From positions 1-5,145 of the forward strand of contig JAITTR010000094.1 of the NCBI GenBank assembly GCA_031286725.1: 5,145 nucleotides of DNA, given 5' to 3'. How positions within the stretch are numbered: position 1 is the stretch's first letter; each line of letters opens with the position of its first letter. This DNA is from Holosporales bacterium. Lineage in GTDB: Bacteria; Pseudomonadota; Alphaproteobacteria; RUG11792. This document shows, piece by piece, positions 1-4,994 of the stretch. The notes below the pieces were generated by a model, which did no database searches, was not told the DNA's origin, and saw only the letters and a list, made by a program, of their open reading frames with translations. The position numbers were made by a program, and so were the translations under genes.

Positions 1-250
1 AAATTAAATGTTACAGACGGACGTTTTCTAGATTTTGTAAAACTTCTTCTTCCTTTATGTCATTCCTTCACATCGCGGGAGTTCTCATTTGGCTCCGATA
101 ATTTCGCTAACAGAACCTAGAAACCTCATTTAACGTTTCTTCATTACTGTCGCAAACGGCCACAAGCTTATGACGCGAACTATCGACCACAAAAGGAAGA
201 TAATCCTTTTGTGCTTGTCCGCCAGTTCCAACAACCGCAACATTTAGCAA
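1..250 (-). pseudogene. Gfo/Idh/MocA-family oxidoreductase, N-terminal remnant (partial, three in-frame stops)
   Basis: Read on the minus strand from a TTG at 250-248, the first 47 codons look like the Rossmann fold start of a Gfo/Idh/MocA-type NAD(P)-dependent dehydrogenase. There is a hydrophobic strand NVAVVGTGG (residues 3-11) with the glycine-rich dinucleotide loop, then DYLPFV (16-21), then a second strand KLVAVCDSNEE (28-38) whose acidic residue normally contacts the NAD(P) ribose. A stop (TAG, 109-107) interrupts it. The same frame goes on with TGA at 70-68 and TAA at 13-11, and still reads DIKEEEVLQNLENV (61-20), which resembles the next helix and strand of the family. Intact members are about 320-400 residues. 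The substrate-binding part, if present, lies beyond the left edge. The TTG start is supported by GGGGA at 262-258, seven bases upstream, and by the stop just upstream in frame. The substrate cannot be told. The family call is fairly sure, and inactivity follows from the three stops. Confidence 0.72.
188..213. repeat. Perfect 10-bp inverted repeat, 6-base loop, inside the oxidoreductase remnant
   Basis: CACAAAAGGA (188-197) is followed by the loop agataa and then its exact reverse complement TCCTTTTGTG (204-213). It falls in the part of the remnant that encodes QKDYLPFV, so it may be a by-product of coding sequence rather than a regulatory hairpin. No T-run follows on either strand. Confidence 0.5.
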
Positions 251-295
251 AATTCATTCCCCAAAACTAAAATCACGCAACAATCTTAGGCAAGA

Positions 296-323
296 TTTTA
301 AACCTTTACTCAATACAACTCAA
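296..323 (-). promoter_or_regulatory. Candidate sigma70-type promoter for the oxidoreductase remnant
   Basis: On the minus strand TTGAGT (323-318) is separated by 16 bases from TAAAAT (301-296). Both hexamers are close to the TTGACA/TATAAT consensus. Initiation near 289 would give a leader of about 40 bases before the GGGGA and TTG start, which fits a once-functional gene. A short hairpin, AATCTT aggc AAGATT (282-297), overlaps the expected start site. Confidence 0.45.
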
Positions 324-565
324 GGTACATTGTTATAATCACATAACTTAATCTATGTTTGTATGCGTTTATGTTACTTTAGACGCTTATTAGAAGTTAT
401 TAATTTGATTCTCAAAAAAATGTTCAAATTTCAATGCATTACTATCGCCACACATAGATTTTTTGCAACATGAAGTTTAACTTCCGTTTCTTCTAAGTTT
501 TATATTTTTTTATTTTTATTGTCCAATTCTCATAAATCTTAACGGAAAACGATTTGCTTTTTTAA
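324..565. other. AT-rich intergenic stretch without a recognisable gene
   Basis: Both strands contain only very short reading frames with no ribosome binding site. One 13-base odd palindrome, GAAGTT t AACTTC (472-484), could be a protein-binding site, but nothing else supports that. The region lies between the minus-strand oxidoreductase remnant and the plus-strand transporter, so it should hold the control region of both. Confidence 0.5.
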
Positions 566-582
566 GTAGGACACAATACCAT
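554..582 (+). promoter_or_regulatory. Weak candidate promoter for the nucleotide transporter
   Basis: TTGCTT (554-559) lies 17 bases before TACCAT (577-582). Initiation near 589 would place the AGG at 601-603 and the ATA at 611 just inside the transcript. The -10 hexamer matches consensus at only four of six positions, so this is a suggestion only. Confidence 0.25.
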
Positions 583-610
583 TCGTCTATTTTCAAAGAT
601 AGGTAAAAAA

Positions 611-706
611 ATAACGAACACTCTAAAATCAGAAGCTGAGGAATTTATCGGCCTTAGAGCAGTATTTTGGCCTATTCGTTCGTCGGAATTAAAAAAGTTT
701 CTTCTA
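611..706 (+). other. Probable N-terminal coding extension of the transporter, lacking an ATG
   Basis: The transporter frame stays open upstream of its first ATG back to a stop at 563-565. The translated extension ends in FWPIRSSELKKFLL, which matches the conserved stretch before the first membrane helix of rickettsial Tlc proteins (remembered pattern: WPI, then KKFL, then AFMM). The original protein therefore began further upstream than 707. No ATG, GTG or TTG is present in frame. The best-placed codon is ATA at 611, preceded at 7 bases by AGG (601-603). It would give a 484-residue protein, close to the roughly 500 residues usual for the family. Either ATA (or another rare codon) is used at low efficiency, or the start was lost by an ATG-to-ATA change. 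Confidence 0.6.
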
Positions 707-2065
707 ATGGCCTTCATGATGATGTGCATATTGTTTAACTACGGTTTGTTGAGAGCCGTTAAAGACGCTCTGATTGTCACTAGCATGGGAGCGGAAGCGA
801 TACCCACTCTAAAGTTATGGTTTGTTTTGCCGTCGGCAATGTTATTTATGATAATTTACGTAAAACTCTTAAATACGTTCTCTAAGAACGCTGTCTTTTA
901 TATAGTCACATCGTTTTTTTTAATTTATTTTGTATTATTTGCTCTTGTTTTATATCCAAATTACCAATCTCTTACATTGAATTTTTTAAACATTAAAAGC
1001 GAGTTCTGGAAACGGCTTCTTTTGCCGATAAGCGGATTGGCGTTCTCTTCATTCTACGTAATGGCTGAATTGTGGGGCAGCGTTATGACGGGACTTATGT
1101 TTTGGGGATTTGCTAATGACGTGACTTCCGTAAAAGAGTCCAAGAGATTTTATGCAATGTTTGGGTTTATCGCCAATATCGGATATATGATTTCTGGCGT
1201 AACATTAAAGATTATCAGAAACGCGAATATTATCTCTTTGCTTGCTGCGTTCTTTTGCATCGCCATAATCTGCGCCTACTATTGGTTAACTAATTACGCG
1301 TTAACAAAATCTTATTTATCTAACCTAGATGAAATCAAAAAAAACAAGAAGCAAAAAGAAAAACTGAACTTAGTCGACAGCTTTAAATACATACTCGCAT
1401 CCAAGTATCTTGGCTTTATTATGCTATTGGTCGTTTGTTATGGAGTTAGCATAAATTTAGTCGAGGTTATATGGAAAGGACAGATAAAATTGCTCTACCC
1501 TTCGAAAGAAGAGTTCAGTGCTTTTATGGGGGAATTGTATATGTGGACGGGAGCCGTCGCGATAGTCGCCATGATAATTGGATCAAACATACTGCGTCGC
1601 TGCTCATGGTTTTTCGCCGCTATTATCACTCCATCGGTTATTCTTGTCACCGGACTAATCTTTTTCGGTTTTATTGTGTTTAAAGACGCTCTTTCTCCGA
1701 TGTCTGATTTTCTTGGAGCAACGACGCTTGGAATTGTTGTTGCCATAGGATTGCTGCAAAACATTTTGAGCAAGGGAATAAAATATTCTTTGTTTGATCC
1801 GACAAAGGAAATAAGTTACATACCTTTGAACGAAGAATTAAAGTCCAAAGGAAAAGCGGCTATCGACGTTATCGGAGAAAGAGCTGGAAAATCAGGAGGA
1901 GCATTGATTCAGTTTCTTTTATTAAACATAATTTTCGTTGGTTCGTCTCTGGTCGAGTTGGCTCCGATTATCGTTTTTATTTTTTGCTTAGTTCTCTTCG
2001 TTTGGATTTATGCAATAAAAGGGTTAAACAAGGAATTTCTAGAATTGTCTTTAGAGGAGAAGTAA
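707..2065 (+). CDS. tlc: ATP/ADP translocase-type nucleotide transporter (NTT/Tlc family)
   Basis: Polytopic inner-membrane nucleotide transporter of the family that intracellular bacteria use to exchange ADP for host ATP or to import other nucleotides. From the ATG at 707 it has 452 residues and about 11-12 hydrophobic segments, for example 31-51, 64-84, 103-120, 177-195, 234-252, 281-293, 302-325, 336-351 and 418-436. Family signatures are present in order: LLRAVKDALIVTSMG (14-28), MAELWGSVMTGLMFWGFAND (119-138), YGVSINLVEVIWK (245-257), MIIGSNILRR (289-298), NILSKGIKYSLFDPTKE (352-368), KGKAAIDVIGERAGKSGGALIQ (381-402) and YAIKGLNKEF at the C terminus. The charged residues K19, E121, E253 and K395 seem to sit at the positions known to be essential in plant and bacterial members, so the transport core looks intact. 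No Shine-Dalgarno sequence precedes this ATG, and homology extends upstream of it. ATP/ADP exchange versus another nucleotide specificity cannot be told from sequence. The C terminus is complete. Confidence 0.93.
   Translation: MAFMMMCILFNYGLLRAVKDALIVTSMGAEAIPTLKLWFVLPSAMLFMIIYVKLLNTFSKNAVFYIVTSFFLIYFVLFALVLYPNYQSLTLNFLNIKSEFWKRLLLPISGLAFSSFYVMAELWGSVMTGLMFWGFANDVTSVKESKRFYAMFGFIANIGYMISGVTLKIIRNANIISLLAAFFCIAIICAYYWLTNYALTKSYLSNLDEIKKNKKQKEKLNLVDSFKYILASKYLGFIMLLVVCYGVSINLVEVIWKGQIKLLYPSKEEFSAFMGELYMWTGAVAIVAMIIGSNILRRCSWFFAAIITPSVILVTGLIFFGFIVFKDALSPMSDFLGATTLGIVVAIGLLQNILSKGIKYSLFDPTKEISYIPLNEELKSKGKAAIDVIGERAGKSGGALIQFLLLNIIFVGSSLVELAPIIVFIFCLVLFVWIYAIKGLNKEFLELSLEEK
2053..2059 (+). promoter_or_regulatory. 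Strong ribosome binding site at the end of tlc
   Basis: AGAGGAG lies inside the last codons of the transporter, with eight bases from its last G to the ATG at 2068. It is one of the best Shine-Dalgarno matches in the window and points to translational coupling of a downstream reading frame with the transporter. Confidence 0.6.
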
Positions 2066-2067
2066 CC

Positions 2068-2175
2068 ATGCTAAAGAGCGACTTATTATGGGGAAACGCG
2101 AAGCCAAACAAAAAACTCAAAAAGCAATGCGTATTTGTTAAGTTCTACCGTTGCAAGTCTCAACAATACTATTGA
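2068..2175 (+). CDS. 35-residue small protein or truncated gene start, coupled to tlc
   Basis: I do not recognise this reading frame. It starts 2 bases after the transporter stop behind a strong ribosome binding site and encodes a very basic 35-residue peptide that begins MLKSDLLWGNAKPNKKLKKQ, with two cysteines (22 and 29) and a C-terminal QQYY. There is no membrane segment or signal peptide. It ends three bases before the stop codon of the oppositely directed replication gene. The good start and abrupt end fit either a genuine small protein or the 5' stub of a second operon gene, cut where the cargo block was joined to the replication gene. It could also simply be a non-functional frame. 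No promoter or terminator of its own is visible. Confidence 0.4.
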   Translation: MLKSDLLWGNAKPNKKLKKQCVFVKFYRCKSQQYY

Positions 2176-2178
2176 TAT

Positions 2179-3420
2179 CTACGCGAACATTCCTAGAGAT
2201 AGTCGCCGCTCCAGCAGGTCTTTCAATTGCAAGCTTTCATGCGATCTAGCGCGGTCTGAAACGACTGACGAAACGTTCTCCGCCTTTCGATCCGCCGCCG
2301 TTAACGTCGCCGGTTCTTCTTGCTTGTGGGATTTCAAAAACTCCAATCCGATTTTATCCAGAAAATTCAGAGCGATATAATCCCGCAAAAATCTATTTTC
2401 CGGCTCTTTCAGAAAGACCCTCCCCTCCTCTTCCGTAAGATCGACTTTCCCGAACCAGGAATTATAAATCGCCGGAGAGAGTTTTTTGATTATTTTTCGC
2501 CTGGTTTCCTTGCATTTTTCGGTTTCCTCCACGGACTCGACATGTTGTTCCGCAGATTCAGCGATCTCGGATTCGTCGACCGAAACTTCCGCTTCCTTCG
2601 TTCCCAGCCAACCGGATTTCAGCTTGTCGACGTTCGTAAAATTTATCGCCCAGTCCAGGAATAGCTTGAACTTTTCCCCCATGAGATAGGCGCTGGTTTT
2701 GAGGAGCTGGAGATACTTTTTCCATTCCCGCAGAGACGAGTTAAACTTCATTTTGAAAGCCGCCACAAGGTATCTGGCCAGCCGCGTTGTGAGAACGATC
2801 TTGTTCGACGGAAATTCTTCGCTCCAGATTTTCAACATGTCCTGAACTATCGTCGGTTTCGGACGCTCCGGCGGCGTTTGAACGTCCTCTCGCGTCGCCG
2901 CCGCTTCCTCGGTTGGCTTTGGGGAACTTTCCTTCAAATCCTCAAAAACTTCTTTTTCGATTTTTTTCGATTTATTAGATTTATTAATATCTGTATTGTT
3001 ACTGTTATTATACATGCGCTCAGCCATGTGTTCAGACATGCGCTCGCGACGAACAGTTTTTTGAGTGCATGAGGCGCGCGTTTCGCTACCCGAAAACGCT
3101 TTCAATTTTTCAATGTTCACCGAATAAAACAAAGTCCGATTCCGTTTGTTCGTCGACAAATACTCCGAATCTATAATTGCTTTGCTTTTTAAAGAAAAAA
3201 TCGCTCTTCTGACCGAGCTTTTCGAAACGTCCAACTGTTTCGCCCAATCGTCCAGAGTGTTGTATATCCATACCCTGCCCTCTTTCCGAATTCCATAATT
3301 TTTTTTATGCTCCGACCAATAAATCAATCGGTTTAAAAACAAATTTTCGTTTTCGCTTAGCAACGGCTTCGCTTTTTTGCTAAAAAAGCTAACGTTTTCA
3401 ATAACTTGCGTCCTCTCCAT
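2179..3420 (-). CDS. Plasmid replication initiator, winged-helix plus DnaA-domain-I-like protein
   Basis: 413-residue protein that I assign as the replication initiator of the element. Residues about 25-103 form a winged-helix DNA-binding region: LFLNRLIYW helix, IRKEGRVWIYNTLDDWAKQL, recognition helix VSKSSVRRAIFSLKSKAII (65-83), then a wing ending in RTLFYSVN. Residues 112-190 are a polar, asparagine/lysine then proline/glutamate-rich linker. Residues 191-272 form a helical region with MLKIWSEEF, SLREWKKYLQLL, YLMGEKFKLFLDWAINF and NVDKL, a pattern seen in phage and plasmid replication proteins. After an acidic linker (276-303), residues about 304-362 resemble the N-terminal domain of DnaA: KLSPAIYNSWFGKVDL, then ENRFLRDYIALNFLDKI. 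There is no AAA+ ATPase motif. DnaA domain I recruits DnaB helicase, so this region may load the host helicase (inference). The start at 3420 is fixed by GGAGG (3430-3426), five bases upstream. The gene is visibly richer in GC than the stability region. The same layout is known from Rickettsia plasmid DnaA-like proteins. Confidence 0.82.
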   Translation of the reverse strand: MERTQVIENVSFFSKKAKPLLSENENLFLNRLIYWSEHKKNYGIRKEGRVWIYNTLDDWAKQLDVSKSSVRRAIFSLKSKAIIDSEYLSTNKRNRTLFYSVNIEKLKAFSGSETRASCTQKTVRRERMSEHMAERMYNNSNNTDINKSNKSKKIEKEVFEDLKESSPKPTEEAAATREDVQTPPERPKPTIVQDMLKIWSEEFPSNKIVLTTRLARYLVAAFKMKFNSSLREWKKYLQLLKTSAYLMGEKFKLFLDWAINFTNVDKLKSGWLGTKEAEVSVDESEIAESAEQHVESVEETEKCKETRRKIIKKLSPAIYNSWFGKVDLTEEEGRVFLKEPENRFLRDYIALNFLDKIGLEFLKSHKQEEPATLTAADRKAENVSSVVSDRARSHESLQLKDLLERRLSLGMFA

Positions 3421-3423
3421 TTA

Positions 3424-3430
3424 CCCCTCC
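3424..3430 (-). promoter_or_regulatory. Ribosome binding site of the replication gene
   Basis: GGAGGGG on the minus strand, three bases before the ATG at 3420 (five when counted from the GGAGG core). It is a near-ideal Shine-Dalgarno sequence and fixes the start. Confidence 0.75.
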
Positions 3431-3450
3431 AAAAAAACTAATTTTCTTCA

Positions 3451-3535
3451 GAATAAACGCCCCAAAATCATTGACTTTCTATAGCTTTTTGATACCATGA
3501 AAGCGTGAGTTTTGAATATTCTTGGGCGTTTATTC
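3451..3535. repeat. 12-bp perfect inverted repeat bracketing the replication gene control region
   Basis: GAATAAACGCCC (3451-3462) and GGGCGTTTATTC (3524-3535) are exact reverse complements separated by 61 bases. The left arm is 30 bases upstream of the replication gene start. Transcripts leaving the spacer in either direction would begin with the same 12 bases. This could be a pair of initiator binding sites (autoregulation or origin), or a shared leader element. The spacer is too long for an ordinary terminator hairpin. Confidence 0.7.
3471..3498 (+). promoter_or_regulatory. Candidate plus-strand promoter, divergent from the replication gene
   Basis: TTGACT (3471-3476, five of six to consensus) is followed after 16 bases by TACCAT (3493-3498, four of six). 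It points away from the replication gene, into the 3' end of the minus-strand RHH gene, so any product would be an untranslated or antisense RNA starting near 3505. I found no comparably good minus-strand promoter in the spacer. TTCAAA-16-TATCAA is the closest. Confidence 0.3.
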
Positions 3536-3543
3536 AAAGTGGC

Positions 3544-3569
3544 GAGCGGCTTATTACAGTAAGTCGCTC
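3544..3569 (+). terminator. Hairpin across the stop codon of the RHH gene, terminator-like on the plus strand
   Basis: GAGCGGCTTA (3544-3553), a six-base loop (ttacag) and TAAGTCGCTC (3560-3569) form a 10-bp stem. In plus-strand RNA the one imperfect pair is a G-U wobble. In minus-strand RNA it is an A-C mismatch, so the fold favours the plus strand. The plus-strand tail is TTCTCCATTTT, only moderately U-rich. It would end a transcript of about 70 bases from the promoter at 3471-3498. It might also act weakly at the end of the RHH gene. Confidence 0.35.
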
Positions 3570-3760
3570 TTCTCCATTTTCTCTATCTTTTTTATAATAT
3601 CTTCAGTGGCTACCTTTCTAAAATTATCTATATATTCACTTACTGCCTTTCTCATTATCGAAGCACGGTTTGTATAATTCGCTATCGCCATGCGATCTAA
3701 TTCTTCAAAAAGATCTTTGGGTAATGCGACAGATATAGTATAACCTTTTTGTTTGTTCAC
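3554..3760 (-). CDS. Ribbon-helix-helix DNA-binding protein (CopG/antitoxin-like)
   Basis: 68-residue protein from a GTG at 3760. The β-strand YTISVAL (7-13) would insert into the major groove as a dimer. It is followed by PKDLFEELDRMAIAN (helix 1), a short turn and NRASIMRKAVSEYIDN (helix 2), the standard MetJ/Arc/CopG-type fold. A lysine-rich C-terminal helix follows (KKIEKMEKSDLL). Such proteins act as transcriptional repressors, antitoxins or centromere-binding proteins. GTG is preferred because GGAG (3769-3766) precedes it by five bases and the strand-helix-helix unit then starts close to the N terminus. ATG at 3811 (85 residues) is the main alternative but has no Shine-Dalgarno sequence. 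The frame stays open up to a TTG at 3880, which lies inside repeat DNA. No toxin gene accompanies it. It is 133 bases upstream of the replication gene on the same strand, so copy control is possible. Confidence 0.75.
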   Translation of the reverse strand: MNKQKGYTISVALPKDLFEELDRMAIANYTNRASIMRKAVSEYIDNFRKVATEDIIKKIEKMEKSDLL

Positions 3761-3865
3761 AAACGCTCCAATAACGCTACTTATGCTACAAATAACATAT
3801 TTTTTTTTCATTTCAAACATTTTTTTTATAGCGTTATTATTTTTTATGATGTTTATTTTATAATT

Positions 3866-3900
3866 GTATATAGTATACAATAAACAGTATACAGTACACC
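3866..3900. promoter_or_regulatory. Heptad array A (candidate RHH operator/centromere)
   Basis: Five successive 7-base steps start at 3866, 3873, 3880, 3887 and 3894 and read GTATATA, GTATACA, ATAAACA, GTATACA and GTACACC. Four of the five keep GTA in register. The array lies upstream of the minus-strand RHH gene and faces array B across a non-repetitive AT-rich spacer (3901-3960). Confidence 0.6.
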
Positions 3901-3943
3901 ATCTGTTTTTGAAAATATTTTATGTTTTTTCTTGAATTAACAG

Positions 3944-3990
3944 TTGATTGCTTTTTGGAAATATACAGTATACTATACACAGTATATAAT
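3944..3990 (+). promoter_or_regulatory. Candidate promoter region of the plus-strand RHH gene, overlapping heptads
   Basis: Two arrangements are possible. TTGATT (3944-3949) with TATACT (3969-3974) has a long 19-base spacer. TATACA (3962-3967) with a perfect TATAAT (3985-3990) has the ideal 17-base spacer, but would start transcription at about 3997, inside the ribosome binding site. In both cases the core promoter overlaps heptad array B, as expected for autorepression. Confidence 0.4.
3961..3988. promoter_or_regulatory. Heptad array B (candidate RHH operator/centromere)
   Basis: Four contiguous 7-base units starting at 3961, 3968, 3975 and 3982 read ATATACA, GTATACT, ATACACA and GTATATA. 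A looser fifth, ATATATG, follows at 3989. The array ends six bases before the GGAG of the plus-strand RHH gene. Confidence 0.55.
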
Positions 3991-4003
3991 ATATGGAGTA
4001 AAA

Positions 4004-4297
4004 ATGGTAAGCAAACAACTAGAATCTATAATATCAAGCATGCCATTAGCTACTGTTCCAGGAAAAGAAGAGCAAGAAAAATTTAATCCTCGAAGCAATT
4101 ATGAAAATACATCTTATGATAAGAAAAAAATAGTCAAAGTTGTTGCTGCCGTGCCTGAATACATAAAAGATGAGCTGCAGGAAAAAGCGCGAACAACAGG
4201 TGAAACTGAAAAAACAATAATATTAAAGGCGCTTAAAGCATATGGTTTTAGCATAGACGACGATGCGCTAGTAGATCAACGAACGCTGAGAAAGTAA
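4004..4297 (+). CDS. ParG-like RHH protein, probable ParA partner
   Basis: 97-residue protein from ATG 4004, fixed by GGAG (3995-3998) five bases upstream. An earlier in-frame ATG at 3944 would translate the repeat array and has no binding site. Residues 1-42 are polar and probably disordered, with an arginine in FNPRSNY (27-33). Residues 43-80 form an RHH unit: strand IVKVVAAV (43-50), helix PEYIKDELQEKARTT (51-65), turn GET (66-68), helix EKTIILKALKAYG (69-81), then an acidic-to-basic tail. A mobile N-terminal tail plus a C-terminal RHH is the layout of ParG-type centromere-binding proteins, where an arginine in the tail stimulates the ParA-type ATPase. R30 could play that role here (inference). 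Its stop is one base from that of parA, which converges on it. In typical parFG operons the two genes run in the same direction. Alternatives are a plain autorepressor or an orphan antitoxin. Confidence 0.7.
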   Translation: MVSKQLESIISSMPLATVPGKEEQEKFNPRSNYENTSYDKKKIVKVVAAVPEYIKDELQEKARTTGETEKTIILKALKAYGFSIDDDALVDQRTLRK

Positions 4298-4298
4298 A

Positions 4299-4949
4299 TT
4301 ATGCAAACAGTTCATTAAGCTCTGAGACTATATTTGCGATATCCCTGGAAGCAGATCCGTCTGGGTCTGTAATGCAAGGAGAAAGTCCATTTATTGCAGA
4401 TTCTGGATAAGCTACTCTATGATACATTTCAGATTTCATTAACAAAAATCCAAGTTTTTGCAATTCGGTTCTAACGTGACGGGATATTACGGTTCCTTGT
4501 TGGCTCATTGTTATAATCATTCTATACATTATGTTGGAAGACAGCTTTTCCGGCGTTTTATTTAATTCTTGTATTAACGCATGAGTTTCAATTGCTGCAG
4601 CCACATCATCTGCAGAAGGTTTTAATGGTATCAACGCATATCGTGAACTAACAAGGGCTCGTACTGTCGTTCGATTTCTAAATCCGCCTGTATCAATCAA
4701 TATAAAGTCAAAATCATTTTTCACTTCCTCCACAGTGTAACTTATGCTTTCTTCTGGATTAGATAATACAGTTAGATTTTTTAATAAACCGTCAGGATTA
4801 TGTCTATTGATAACACTAGCTTGTGGGTCTGCATCAATTACTGCAACTTTGAATCCAACATTAAGCCAGTGAGCGGCTAAGTTTCTTGTTAGTGTCGACT
4901 TCCCTGCTCCACCTTTGCTAGTTGCTAACGTCAATATTTTGGCCGACAT
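4299..4949 (-). CDS. parA: ParA-type plasmid partition ATPase (small, type Ib)
   Basis: 216-residue Walker-type ATPase that positions plasmid copies over the nucleoid. Visible motifs: deviant Walker A KGGAGKST (12-19) with the signature lysine at K12, motif A' VIDADPQAS (37-45), Walker B FILIDTGG (82-89) with D86, and the PLKPSADD segment that follows the next strand. There is no N-terminal helix-turn-helix domain, and the length is close to ParF (about 206 residues), which marks type Ib. Such ATPases work with RHH centromere-binding proteins rather than ParB. Partner candidates are the RHH genes at 4004-4297 (preferred) and 3554-3760. The start at 4949 is chosen because GGAG (4959-4956) lies six bases upstream and MSAKILTLATSKGG is the usual N terminus. 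The frame is open up to 5024, but the extra 25 residues would be read from repeat DNA. No truncation is seen. Confidence 0.93.
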   Translation of the reverse strand: MSAKILTLATSKGGAGKSTLTRNLAAHWLNVGFKVAVIDADPQASVINRHNPDGLLKNLTVLSNPEESISYTVEEVKNDFDFILIDTGGFRNRTTVRALVSSRYALIPLKPSADDVAAAIETHALIQELNKTPEKLSSNIMYRMIITMSQQGTVISRHVRTELQKLGFLLMKSEMYHRVAYPESAINGLSPCITDPDGSASRDIANIVSELNELFA

Positions 4950-4955
4950 AAAAAA

Positions 4956-4959
4956 CTCC
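4956..4959 (-). promoter_or_regulatory. Ribosome binding site that decides the parA start
   Basis: GGAG on the minus strand with a six-base spacer of T residues before ATG 4949. It also overlaps an in-frame upstream ATG (4961-4959), which makes that codon an unlikely start. Confidence 0.65.
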
Positions 4960-4994
4960 ATTTCTAAAAGAGAATAGTACTGTAAATTACAATG

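Noticed and set aside
1..109. TGA recoded as tryptophan explaining the interrupted oxidoreductase frame
   Set aside because: The same frame also contains TAG and TAA, so recoding TGA would not restore it. Other genes here end normally.
334..339. Perfect TATAAT on the plus strand as the transporter promoter
   Set aside because: No -35-like hexamer stands 16-18 bases upstream (CAATAC at 17), and it is more than 260 bases from the coding start. AT-rich DNA gives such hexamers often.
1495..1773. Minus-strand open frame of 92 codons inside the transporter gene, and a plus-strand 70-codon frame at 1471-1683
   Set aside because: Both lie wholly within the clearly conserved transporter coding sequence, have no ribosome binding site and resemble no family.
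2135..3072. Several plus-strand open frames (2135-2380, 2320-2664, 2486-2689, 2878-3072)
   Set aside because: They are antisense to the replication gene and show the composition expected of a shadow frame. None has a convincing start region.
3554..3760. Toxin-antitoxin module with the RHH protein as antitoxin
   Set aside because: No small toxin-like gene (RelE, PIN or MazF type) lies next to it on the same strand. The neighbours are the replication gene and a divergent RHH gene.
3761..3880. Longer version of the minus-strand RHH protein starting at TTG 3880
   Set aside because: The first codons fall in heptad array A and give a low-complexity N/I/K-rich peptide. GGAG before GTG 3760 fits much better, though ATG 3811 cannot be excluded.
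3973..3981. DnaA-box-like CTATACACA in the AT-rich divergent region as proof of an origin
   Set aside because: One near-match inside a repeat built from TATAC units is expected by chance. No cluster of boxes is seen, so the origin is left unassigned.
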